Assembly: GCA_964020085.1 (NCBI GenBank)
Contig: OZ026601.1
Span: forward strand, 21,394,930 to 21,458,929
Length of the DNA stretch: 64,000 nt
Origin: Micromussa lordhowensis
Lineage: Eukaryota > Cnidaria > Anthozoa > Scleractinia > Lobophylliidae
Reading direction: 5' to 3'
The number at the start of each line of letters is the position of its first letter. Positions within the stretch are counted from its first letter, which is position 1. The notes under the pieces were generated by a model. That model was not told the DNA's origin and did no database searches. It was given only the letters and a program-made list of their open reading frames with translations. This document shows, in pieces, positions 47,574 to 59,600 of this stretch. The position numbers were made by a program, and so were the translations under genes.

Positions 47574-50151
47574 TTTCACTACAAAATATTTAATATAATA
47601 ATTTGATACATGAAATTAAATGCTTATGTACTAAATTTGGTGGAAATTCAGTTGTCTTTTATCTAATGAAAAAGGCAAATCGAAATAAAAGTACTTACAG
47701 ATACAGTAGAGGTTCGTTCATGGGTGCCGCCATGTTGAATGTTGTAGCCCTGTTTTTTAAGCTACACGAAAGTGAGGGTGGTACAGCCTCAATCTCGTGT
47801 CATAGACAAGAATGGCTTCTTTTTGAAATTGTAATCTCTCTTTGCAAACTATAAGTATTTATACTCTGCAATTGTTTAATTCAACCATGATTCACTGCCA
47901 CATTCGCCACCAAATACCGTATATTTATTGTACAATTATTTAATAAATAAAGCCTGCAAATGACCAGATGACGAATCCAAATCTGTTTTCTCTTGATACT
48001 TATCTACAACAGACATCATTGTTCGCTGATCAACAAATAAGAATTCATTGAACGTTTGCAACAAAAGTATTTTGTATTTTAGTAAAAAGGCGTAAAAATG
48101 TAGAAATTTTGAGCCTCGTTTTCATGATATTAGATGTCGTATATAATGCTTCAGGTGCTAATTTAAGCAAGTAATTGCCTCTGGTTATCGAATAAAACGG
48201 ACGTCATTGAAAGAGTACACAAATCACGGTGTTTATGCTTTTGTATGATAGAACGTTATAATTTACAAAAATTACCTTGCTTTTTACCCTTTTCAAGCTG
48301 GATTTGGAGTTTTAGGAGTCACGTGTCACGTGATGCCGTCTTATGTTTAAAGCAGCCACATTTAACTCTCTTTTATAAGATTAGTTCCTATGTCCCCCCA
48401 CCCCATCAATACGCAAGAAAAACGCAAGGTAATGTATTATCTAGACACCAGCCTCGTTTCCATGCTGAGCGCTCCACTGTCTTCAGAAAAGCCCCCTTAA
48501 CTCGAAACCTATACCACAATTTGACAGTACGAACTATCTAGCATTAATCAGTAGGACTTGTTCTACAAGAATCCATTGTCAAACCTTTTCTAACTCTTGG
48601 GTTGAACAAAACTGCGCTTGGCTGCTTGACTATATTATGGCCACGTCGTTAAATATCCCATGCGATTTGAAAGAGGAGACTTAACTCATTGGAACTTCAT
48701 AATCTAGAGAGAGTGCTCGATTTTTGTCTGGAACTAATAAACTCAGTATGTAGCAAGTGTAGTATTAACGCCGAAAAGAGTAGCAGGAAACCCCTTATCA
48801 TGCTTACTGTCCATTTTAGCTACAGAATTACTGTCTTAATGACAGCTATTAAATTTGATGTAAAACCCAGGGGTCCACAGCGCTGGGGTGTTTGAGTGGC
48901 TGACTTGTTTGCCCTAGGTATTTTCATCTTTCTTGAAATTCTCAAGGAGTTCGAAATAAAATAATCTACAAGGACCCATTCATCAAGGACACCTGAAGGA
49001 GAATTTAGACTTAGGGTTTAGGCAACAAGCGAGATTTTGTCATTCCGCGAAGACTATCCAAACTGCATCTAGCCAAGCTAACTATAAAGAAGTGTGATGC
49101 TACGAGTTTGATGCTTAACTGCTTAACGCACACACTGTCAGCAAAGTGCCCAACACTAAATTGTGATTTGAGCATTTGTTTTGGACGGGCTAATTTTGTT
49201 CACCGAAATAAACATAGGCACACAAGGCGTGCAAGAGTTATTTTTTTAATTAAAAGGTTATGAAGATAGGAGCATTTAGTTAATTTGACAAGTGTTTTTG
49301 GCTACGATGCACAGCACGAAAAAAGTGAGAATTTATGATATACCTACGATCTTAAATCTCTAAGATAAACGAATAGGAGGCCTTACAAATTTGGTTTAAA
49401 AGCCTGGCTGCCTGGTTTATGTTGAGAGTGAAAAGAGGCGAAGTGAAGGCCTTGGCGTGTGTGCGTTGCAAGCAGTTGACCATAACAAAAATTACTTTCG
49501 TTATGTAATTCTCCCTCCATAAAGCTAAATCAATGACATGTACACTGTTTTACTGAACAAATTACAGTAATCTGACACATCTCCGAATTAATGTAGATAC
49601 CATCTTATTTTCTAACAGGCAATTTGATTCGTTCTTTGATGCAACCCACTTCGTGATTGGTGTGACACGCCACATCCATAACTCCCTGTCACTCGCCGAT
49701 CTCATAGCCCTTTCAACCCCCAAGAGGAATTTGTGCTCAAAAATACTCAAGTTAAGACAACTTTTCGTATTTTATACTAGTCCTAAGTTGACCCTTTTTA
49801 CACAACAATACTAGTTTACCGAAAAAAAAAAGAGAAAAAAAACGCCTCTGACACGTTGACAGTCTAATTTAATTCATTCCCATATGAAAAAAAAGTGTCA
49901 CATTACCATTTGTAACTAAAAATAGCAAGCATCTTGTGGAAACAAGTGGTGATGATTTGCCAGCTCTAATGGAATTTACTCCCTTGTGAAAAACAAGTGT
50001 CAAATTACCCTTTGCAGCTAAAAAATAAAATACCTCGTTATATTTCCATGCAACAACAACAAAACAATCGTTACCTGTACCTATTGTAAACGTTCGAACT
50101 CTTTCAAATCAAAGTAGTCTTGTCTCCTCTAAAAATTTTTCGAAAATTTAA
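47574..50151. other. no gene seen; one direct repeat
   Basis: AT-rich sequence without a supported gene. Two copies of about 55 bp (AAAAGTGTCACATTACCATT.. at 49878-49937 and CAAGTGTCAAATTACCCTTT.. at 49981-50037) lie near its right end. Confidence 0.5.
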
Positions 50152-50467
50152 GGTGGCTCTGAACCCCATGTACAGAATTTTTTTAAACTTTGCCAAAAGT
50201 TGCGTCTTATCATGCTTATCAAAAGTTGATAATATAAAAAAATTTCACCATGCCGTGTTTGAATTATAAGCCCCTAAAGCTGTAATTAAGGGTGTTTTTC
50301 AGAGGTCATACTGTTGCTATGGTAACCTATTGTGTCAAGAAAATGATGACAACGTGTTCACCAATGATTGGGCAGTTTTTTTGATACCATGATTGTAGCA
50401 TCAAATGATAAACAGTGGTTATAACGACCTATCCAAATATAAGTGTTGGAAACTGTTTTGAGCCACC
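50152..50467. mobile_element. 316-bp MITE flanked by TTAA
   Basis: Short inverted ends GGTGGCTCTGAAC and GTTTTGAGCCACC are bordered by TTAA at 50148-50151 and 50468-50471. The interior is noncoding. TTAA flanks point to a piggyBac- or Kolobok-type source. Confidence 0.75.
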
Positions 50468-50589
50468 TTAAGCTCACAGTTCATGGAAAATACAGTCAAT
50501 GGAACTTGGAAATTGAACTGAAGCAGTCAATGAGGGATTTCATTTGTGTGTAATTTACTATAAATGCTGGTGTGAAATTTTCTACACTA

Positions 50590-53500
50590 TTATCTGACAG
50601 ACTTCAGTATTTTTTTGATCGAATGTGTCCGAATAGATTGTGTAAGATCTGTAATTTCACTCTTGAAGGTTACATTGGAATTGATACCATTAAAGTGTTC
50701 ATAGGTACGCCCTGGTGTCCAAACCCTCTGAGTGATAAGCTCTGTGACAATCTTGCATAAGTCAGACACCACAGAGAGTTCATAGTGGTGTCCAGAACAG
50801 CAGATGACACAGCACTCTTGATCAAAGTTGTCAAGCAATGCTTTAGTGAAATCAATTACATGACAGTAGCGATCTATAGCCTTGTGGTTTGTTGCATTAG
50901 GGCCCAACTTTCTCCTGACTTCTTTCAGTAGTCGATTGAAAAATTCAAGGAGTAAATCAAGGAGAATGTTGTGTCTCAAACCTGACTTGCATCACAGTTC
51001 TGTTGCAAACAAGTTCATGAGCATGTTCAGGTGAAAGCATAGCATAAATTTGAAAAATCATCCCCAGGGCTTCAAGGGCATACTTTGTACTTCCCGGGTC
51101 ATTTCTTAGGTAAGGCAGTTGAAACTTCCAGCATCTGAAAGTACGCTTACCATCGCCCTCTTTTATGGCATCAAAAAAGTTCAAAATTAGCATGCCATAC
51201 TCAAGGAAAGAACACTGATAATTGAACATGTCATCCTTCTCAGGGACTTTCTCTGAAGGGGCTAAGTCATTTGGGAAGAGTAACCCTTGTAAATCTTGAG
51301 GTGGGACCTGTTGGTTATGGGTGGCTTCCTGATCACACATTCGTTTCCCCTTGACGCAAAGGTTTTGCCACAACCAGGAAAAAAACAAATATCTGCCATT
51401 GTCTGTCTGTTGCGTGACCTCTTCTTCCTCGGCAGCTTCTGCTGCTAATAGGTTATTGAAAATGTTTTCAACGTTTTCCCTTCTAATGACATAGCCATCT
51501 ACAATGCGTGTGGCAATTTTACGCACATATTCCTTTTTCTCCAAGTTACTAGCTTCACGGAGGTTTGGTTGGGAAAATTCACCCTTGGGGCTATCTAAAA
51601 TATCATTCATCCCAAGCTCATGTAATGCAGCAGCCATAAGCCTTGCTTTAAATTCGAGGTCGAAGACTTTTCTACAGGGATTAACTGCAGCATCAACATC
51701 TCTGCTGACATTCCTTCTGTTTATTAAATGTCTGTCACTGTAGAGAGTGCATTTGTCTCCTGCTGATTTGGTGTTGTAGAAATTATGGAAAGCAACCTAA
51801 AAAAAGATACATATAAACATCAAACAATTTTTTACATGATTAGAAGACCATGCAAGTGAATGAATGTGTAATATATTTTTATTGTTATTGTTGTTGTTGT
51901 CATTATCATCATCATCATCATTTGAATTACATTTACTTATTCATGCAAGTGAATGACTGTGCAATGTATTTATTATCATTGTTATTACTGACATTAGTTT
52001 TTACTTTTACTTTTTTTAATAAAGATTTCACAATATATTTAGTTTCTATCACTCATCAACTGATGCCTTCTTCACAGTGACAGAGATGTCATACCTTGTT
52101 GACTGACCTTTTGTAACTTAAATAATCATTTAAATAATCATTTAACTGTGAAATCAGACCATTGTGCTATTAAAGTGTAAGTATGCAACTAATTTCGTGA
52201 TATTTATCTCACAAGCATCTTGCAATGGTGTTGTTTTGTTCACTGAATATACTTTAATGAGTATGTACCCATTGGCAAAGGTACACATAATGTATATGAC
52301 TCACAAAATCTGGCTTGAAGGAAACATGAAATATTTTCATACCTTCAAAACTTATTTCCTGCATGCCAGTCGGCAATTTCCAAGTGCAAACCTTCAAGGT
52401 ATTCCTCTGGAGTAAAGCCATTTGCAAGCTCAAAGAGTGCGTTCACACCACGTTCCACTGACAGTTGATCAGCCACTAAACCTTGAGAGGAATAAACTTT
52501 TTCATCTCCATCACCATAGTAGGACACATATTTATGCAGTGGTGTCAGTACCTGCTGAATACCATCTGAGTCATTTTCGTTGTGATACAACATTCCAAGA
52601 AAAGACTGCAAAGAGAAAACACATATCCTGGTTATTTTCTTGGTTGAGTGATTTTTGGAGGTAACAGGGAAGGATTAGGGGCCAAAAAAATTGGGGGGGG
52701 GCATAATTATACTTAATTATATCTCAATACTAAAAAATTTCAAACTATAACCATTACTGTAACTGGAATATGAGAACAACAAGACTTCAAAACAAGAAAA
52801 TAATAATCCTTTTTCCCATCTCTACTTTTTCAGACTGTTTTGTAAATTTGGCTTTTGATGGGCCTGAATTAATTTTTTTTGTTCAAAAGTAGGCCTGTAA
52901 GTCATTTTTAAATAACTGTACTACATGTATGTAATACCATTTCGGATTTCTCAGCCATTTCCTTGCTGTACTGGTGTGGCATGTGCTTACAGACAACAGG
53001 CTTGAGAAATGCCAAATAGGATATTTCCACAATTGCTCTCTCAGTAAGAGTTATGTAATTTTCCCTTTGCAGGTGGTGCTCATGGCGAATTGGTAAGCAG
53101 ACACCATTCTTCATCTGCATAATAGCATCAGCAGCAGGCTTTCCACTTGACAAGTGGTTTCCTGAGACACGATTTTCCACTGACAAGTGTGTGACCCAGT
53201 GGACATCTATATTTTGATGCTGTTCAGTCATACTGTGAACACCAACTTTCTTCCTTTGTCAGCACTAATTACAATAGACTGTTAAGACTGGCCTTCAGTC
53301 ACTAGAGGAGGGGAACTGGTGCGAGGTGGTGCCTCAGTTGGTGCTTGGTGAAGTTTCTGACATCGTGCTATCTCATCTTTTACCTTTTTCTCAACAGATG
53401 CAGCATATTCTTTCCCAAATTCATCCAGCTTTCTGTAATAATTCGAGTGTCCTGTGGTTACTCTGAGGGAACCCAGTCAGCAAAGAGAAGCCTGAAACAA

Positions 53501-55225
53501 ATAATTTGTCTATGATCAGACGTTTTACCATAAAAGGGCAATTTTAATGTTATTATTCAATAATATTTGCTACCTTCATTTTCTCATGAACTTTGGAATT
53601 ATAATTGTCTGTATAATTTTCAGAGTAGGACATGTCAAAAAAACAGGGATAAATATTATCCTTATGATGTTTATGTATATATTTTGAGGAAAAATAACAT
53701 ATATTCAGAAATTATTTACACAGGAAACATCTCTTTCATATTACACTTACAATGTACTTTCATAAAAATAATTTCTTACTTTCACTAAAATTCATAAAAT
53801 TGTGCTTACTTTAAGTTATTGAAAGGCAACAACCAAATTTGAAGTTGACAGTCTTAAATTTGAAGTTATTGATAAAATGTACCTACAAACTTACATGAAA
53901 GAGCTGTAATTTTGCAAGAATAAGAGGAAACAAAGTCTGAGTGTGAGATCAACAGAAGACAGTAGTAATTAATTAATTTAAATCGGTTTTACATCTAAAT
54001 GCAGCATAATAATTTCAACATTAAATTTCGGAGCAAATGACACACGTACAAATTGGCTGTGCAAAGACCAAGAATGCAACATTTAACATTTTCCAGTGGT
54101 CAGAAGGTAGGGAGTTCAAGAGTTTCCCTGTGCGATCAATTAGAGATAAAGTAAAAAAATATTCAGTTGAATACCAGGAAGGGAGCTTTGCAGTTTGGTC
54201 AGACCATGATTAATTCTTCATAGCACAACCCAAAAAAATTATTGTTCTCATCAGTAAGTTACAATAGGTTTGGACAAATAGAATACCAGGAAATCATAGA
54301 AACTGATTAGAAAAATTACTCACAGTTATCCCCGAATGATACAAAATGATGGTGTTTATCAGCTGCATTGCATTCATACACAGAGATCTGTTCTTGAGCA
54401 AGACAGTCGCGGACATACACGCAGATGGCAGCCAGAAATCATCCTCTCTTTTTCTCACACTTGCAGTCCACAGTACCGCATTGAACAGTGGTGCTTTCGA
54501 TTCAACTTCGCTGTTGAATTTCTTGAACGAAAAGGACTGAAGGTCTTTCTTGCTGGGCGATGTCAGACAGCTTGGATTCTTAAGTGAACACACAGCAGTG
54601 CACTCACGATCGACCTCCTTCAGATACAACTGCTGCATATATTTCCTTAAAATTGGATTTTTCCATACGGCTCCAGCAATTTGTTTGTATGTTCCGCAAC
54701 AAAGCATCTTGCCGAGCGACTCTAATCCTTCGTGAAGAGTATTCACTTTTGTTCGGCTGGGCCATTCAACAGTGACTTGCACACGAGTCTTCTTTTCCTC
54801 AGGTTCACGAACAGGAATCAGCGAAACAGGTCCAACCACCGCAGCAAAGCCGACAGGATGATTTTTATCCTTACAAGGTGTTGACGTGAGCGTACTTGGC
54901 CACTGATCCACCGATGTGCTATTTGGCAACATGCTGTTAGATGTATCTTCTTCGGTATTCACAGAAGTCACTGACGCTCCAAAACCTTGTAAGGCAACAT
55001 GCTTTGTAACTTGTTCTTGGGAGTCGCTGAGCTGGTTAGAGGAAGGCGTTGGGATTGGAAATGGAACAGCGGAACACTTCTTCGACTGGACAATCTTCTG
55101 AATTGAGCTATTCGCTTCGTGAAGGTTCTTTAAGAGCACCCTTCGTTTCTTCAGCGCGCACAGACAATTCCTACAAATGTACATGGAATTGATTTCGACT
55201 TCACACTCGAAAAACAGCAATTCCT
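50590..55225 (-). pseudogene. decayed DUF6589-type gene
   Basis: Exons in order: 54324-55225 (CRNCLCALKKRR zinc-binding start, VEWPSRTKVNTLHEGLESLG, CGTYKQIAGAVWKNPILRKY, EVDRECTAVCSLKNPSCL, VLLKNRSLCMNAMQLINTII); about 53270-53491 (YYRKLDEFGKEYAASVEKK); 52930-53231 (QNIDVHWVTHLSVENRVSGN); 52345-52606 (LVADQLSVERGVNALFELAN); 50957-51798 (RHLINRRNVSRDVDAAVNPC, CSFLEYGMLILNFFDAIKEG, STKYALEALG); 50590-50979 (NILLDLLLEFFNRLLKEVRR, KALLDNFDQECC). This collinear set matches proteins annotated DUF6589, repeated in cnidarian genomes and probably of transposon origin; the activity is unknown. Lesions: TGA at 53477-53479, a stop near 53277 with lost frame into the next exon, and a one-base frameshift near 50985. 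Confidence 0.75.
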
Positions 55226-56687
55226 CTCAACTTTAAAAGAATTGCCCTTTCAACCATCAACAAGATTTTTATCAGTATTTTTTATGATGCCCAAGCCACA
55301 GAGAACGCACAAACTCATCAGCGAAATCTCACATTATATTGTCGCAGAGAGTGAAAGATGCTATAGAGAAGGCTCCGATTGCAAAACCCGATACCCGCGA
55401 AAATGAAAGCCAATCAAATCTCGCTATTTTAGTGATGTAATGATGCAAGGGAAATAACCAATCAAACCATTTTCCACACATTCTTGAAAAAGTCATGTGG
55501 TCTTTGAACACGATTATCAACGGTAAATCACATACGTCCCTTTTCGGATTTTTTTTTTCGGGAATGGGGCGGCTGCTCAGGAAAATTAAGGCAAGGGCCA
55601 AGATCTGTTTTGGCCGGGTTGCACAGGCTTTCCGAAACACAAAGAGTCCTGGGAACTAGCAGCAAACCGAAGCAATATGAAACAAAATGGCGGCCGAAGG
55701 CTGCGAGAGCACTATCTACGGAGTAGCCATGTTTTTGTATTTTTTCGGGATTACGAACTCTCTACTTCTTATATCCTGTTTTTATTGACGATCATCGAAT
55801 GGAAAAACAAAGATGATAGAGGCAATTAAGGTAAGCATTGTTTTATTACTTGAAGTTTTGAAATACTTACAAAACGTACACAAATGACCTTTATACCATG
55901 TGCGACCGCGAGCTACGTGAAGTCTTGCTTGCTCAGTAATCCAAGTGATAGACGTTTAGTTTTAATTCGTTTAAGTGATCGTTTTCGTAATTAGATTACC
56001 CGTTTCGGAAACTAAAGATCGTTTTGGACCGCCGACGGAAATATAAGATGCGGTTGTTAGCCGTGTCTGGTCATACGAAGTTTGGTTGGGAGAATTTTAT
56101 ATTGGGTCAACAGAAAACACACCAGAACTCCGAGGAGGCTCGCATCTAAAAGAAATTTAGTTTTTGATGCATGGGAATAAAATTGTTTGGTTTTATATGA
56201 ATATATGAATTCATAAAAAATACAATGTCTGTACGAAGTGGATAAATAATCATAAGAGTTGTTTTTTTTTTTCTTTTCTATTAATTATACATGCTCTCTC
56301 TAACTTAACAGCCACTTAGTTAAGGTTATGTGAGTTTGATGGACACATCAAAGAAATAGTTCTATATCATTATGTTTAAAATGCTTAGTAAAATGTATAT
56401 ATTTTGAATTTTACAGCTGTATATGTGCCATGTACACGTTAAACCTTTCTTCCAAATTATAACAGCTCTATGTGTGCCATGAAAAACCTTTGTCCTAAAT
56501 TGTTTTACTCTGTTATATTCCTAGCATAATGTTATTATGATTTGTTTTTTCATCAACAATGTCAATTTAAATTAACTGTTATATAATATTGCAATTGTAT
56601 AATTTATATCGTTGATGCTCCTACATTGTGAGCTTACATGTATTTTGCCTGGACAGAGGCAATCATATCTTGAAATGCTAAGCTTGT

Positions 56688-59600
56688 TCATAAGTGAACA
56701 GTTATTTTCCAGTACTTTAAAAGTTCTTCACACAAGAGCATATTTTTATAAATTGAATATTGCTCTTTGTTTCTTCTTATGACTTGTAAGCTTGGTTCAG
56801 AACAGTCATGACTGAGGTAGTATTGTTTTTCCCATTCTTTGTGTTGTTTCTTAAGGGCAGTGTGATGAGCTAGTATTTGAGTTTGAACAGGTGCAAGAAG
56901 GCTTTCATAATTTCTTTTGTAAAAGTCATTTGTGGGATGTTTTTTCAGGTTTTGTCTTGCATTGTCCAGTTTGTACAGGCAATCTGACTCCCCAACTATT
57001 TTCACAATATTTGTGCAGAGTTTTGTTTTGATTTTTTTCACTTGTGGACTTCTAGATTTGGTTAGAGAATGAGAGCTTGTATTTTGCTGGTTTCTTTTTG
57101 CTGCTGCAAGAGGTTGTGGCTCCTCATCTTCATCGTCAGTGTAGTCAATGGACAGATCTTTCACAACAGATGTTACTACCTCTTCCAGTCCTGTTACATG
57201 TATCTCTTCTTCACTTTCTCCCTCATCAATGCCTTTCCCACTTTCACCTTGATTAGCCATGTCAGGATATTCTTCCTGGCATTCCAGATCTGCTGTGTCA
57301 TCTGCATTTGCACTTTCCTGATCTGGTGTACTGTCTGCATCACTTTCATCGTCCTCTCTATGTAAAAAGTTTGTGTGTATGATTTCGGTGCAATCACCTT
57401 TCTGGTCATACAATCTGATGATCCTGTGGGGGATTACAACAGCATCATCATTCAGGCATCTCTCCCAGCTTTGCTCAAGGTATTCGTCTTCTTTTTTGAG
57501 GTCACTTGATCTGAAATGGTGAAGGGTTGGTCCCTGGGGTCTGGTTCTTGGTTCATCAGGGCCATCAAAAAATTCCACTCCAGACAAGATCTGACGCCAC
57601 CAGACACCTTCACCACAGGCAATGAAGTCACTGATGGCTTGTAAATGGGCTTGGTACTCCTTGGGATTCTTGATGATATAGCAATTAGGTATAGTTGTGT
57701 TGGGGAATGGTGGTAGAGTGCTGTAGTATTTTGAAATCTGTGATTCCTGCACTTTAACTGCATTGCCTTGCTTACTTTCTGCAAGCTTCTGTTCAGCTTG
57801 AAGGCGGATCAGGCTTGGAGTGATGATATCACCAGGTCTCCTGCTAGTCAATCTGGTGACACCTTGTAGAGTGTTAAAGTGCCTTTCCTCCTCCTCAGTG
57901 TTGGTGGATTTTGCTGAGATAATCCTACTCTGCTTTCCAGCGTGAGCTGTCAGTGAGTGCCAGTATCGACCATAGAACTTTCTGCTTGTTAGGGACTTTG
58001 GTTGCCCAATTATGTCTTTGCATATCATGGCATGGATGAATGCTTGGTTGTGAAGACGCAACACTAACTTTGGAGAGCGTGATTGTGCTGGCAAGTAAAG
58101 TAGTTTACTGAGCTCTGTGAGGGAATCCAACAGTGTCTGTACTTTAGGTCTTACTTTGCCTATTGAATTAAAGATAAAACACAGTCATTATATAATAATG
58201 ATACATCATTCAATAGTGCTGTCAATAGCTATATGTACCCTAGTTTGATTCCATTCTTAAGAGTTCTGTTGCAGATGGTTATAATGAATCTCACTGAGGT
58301 CAAAGTGATTTCAAAGAGCTTGTTTTCTTTTTTTCCTTTTTTAAGATTATAAATTATGGTAATAAATCTGGAACAAATGAATACACAAATCACACTAGTG
58401 TCAAATATTTTTGACCTGAACTTCATTTTAAACTGAATATAGTTACATGACTTTATCTTAGAGCAAAACCTGACCTTTAAGTTATTATTTTATGACTATT
58501 GAGTAGTCAGAAGAATTCTATTTTCATTGTTTCATTGATATTATTCCTCAAATGACATTTGTATTGTTGTGTTTCTTAGCAGTAAAAGTTCTAGACGCAA
58601 ACATAATGTACAGTACATGTATATTAAATAAAATTCCCAAATATCCTGAAACAACACAACATAAAAAGCCTTTGTATCTTCACAGTATGCTGCTAAATAT
58701 CAAAAAAGATGGCCATCAACAAATAGAAAAAAAACTCAAAATTGTTTATCATTATTGCGAGATCTGCTCTAGTCTGTAAAATGTTTTGATCATTACCTCT
58801 TAAGTATTGAGCCACTATGACAGCTGCAAGTCGATAATCACAGCCTCGTAGCTTTTCCTTTCCAGCAAATGAACACTCAATGATGTCCTGAAATGCAATT
58901 TTTTCATCCTTTTCAAGATGTGAAGGCAACTCAGTGAGAACATTGGCAATGTGTTCCTTGACATCATGAAGAGGCTCTGTAGGTAAGACTTCATAGTTTC
59001 CTGTTTGAAGTAACATTTGCAAGATTGTTATGCTTTTGAATAGCCCACTTGTCATTATTTTTATGTAAAATTCTATTGACTGTATATACCAGGACTTGTA
59101 ACAGAGACCATGCATTTGTAAACATTTTACATTTGTAAATTAAATACACAGTACAGCGACTTGAACACATGTATCACTGCTATATCATCCTATAGTATAC
59201 CCAGAACAGGCCAAGGAAAAAAGCAATGCCATACTGTCCTGTCTACATGATTGTACATAATTTTTTGGACCTCTCTTAGTTTATGTGTACAATTTTGGTA
59301 ATAGGTAGTATGCAGTGCCTACCTAAACCAAGGTCTGCTAGTGTTTTCTCTTGGTCAAAGAACATCATTGCTGGCACCCGTTGAATTCCACCAATCTCTT
59401 CTTTGAGAATTTCTTGAAGGTCCTTCTTTTGTCCATCAGTTTCAAGGCCTCGGGCTCTGCATTCACTTCTCAACTCTTCTAAGCGAAGATCTTTAAATGG
59501 CTTCAAACCAGCATTCCTTTTATTTTTTCCAGCAGGCCCCTGTAGAACTTTCTTTAACCGTTCTGAGAGAGTAAGGTGAGGTTTAGAGAGAGAAACTGCA

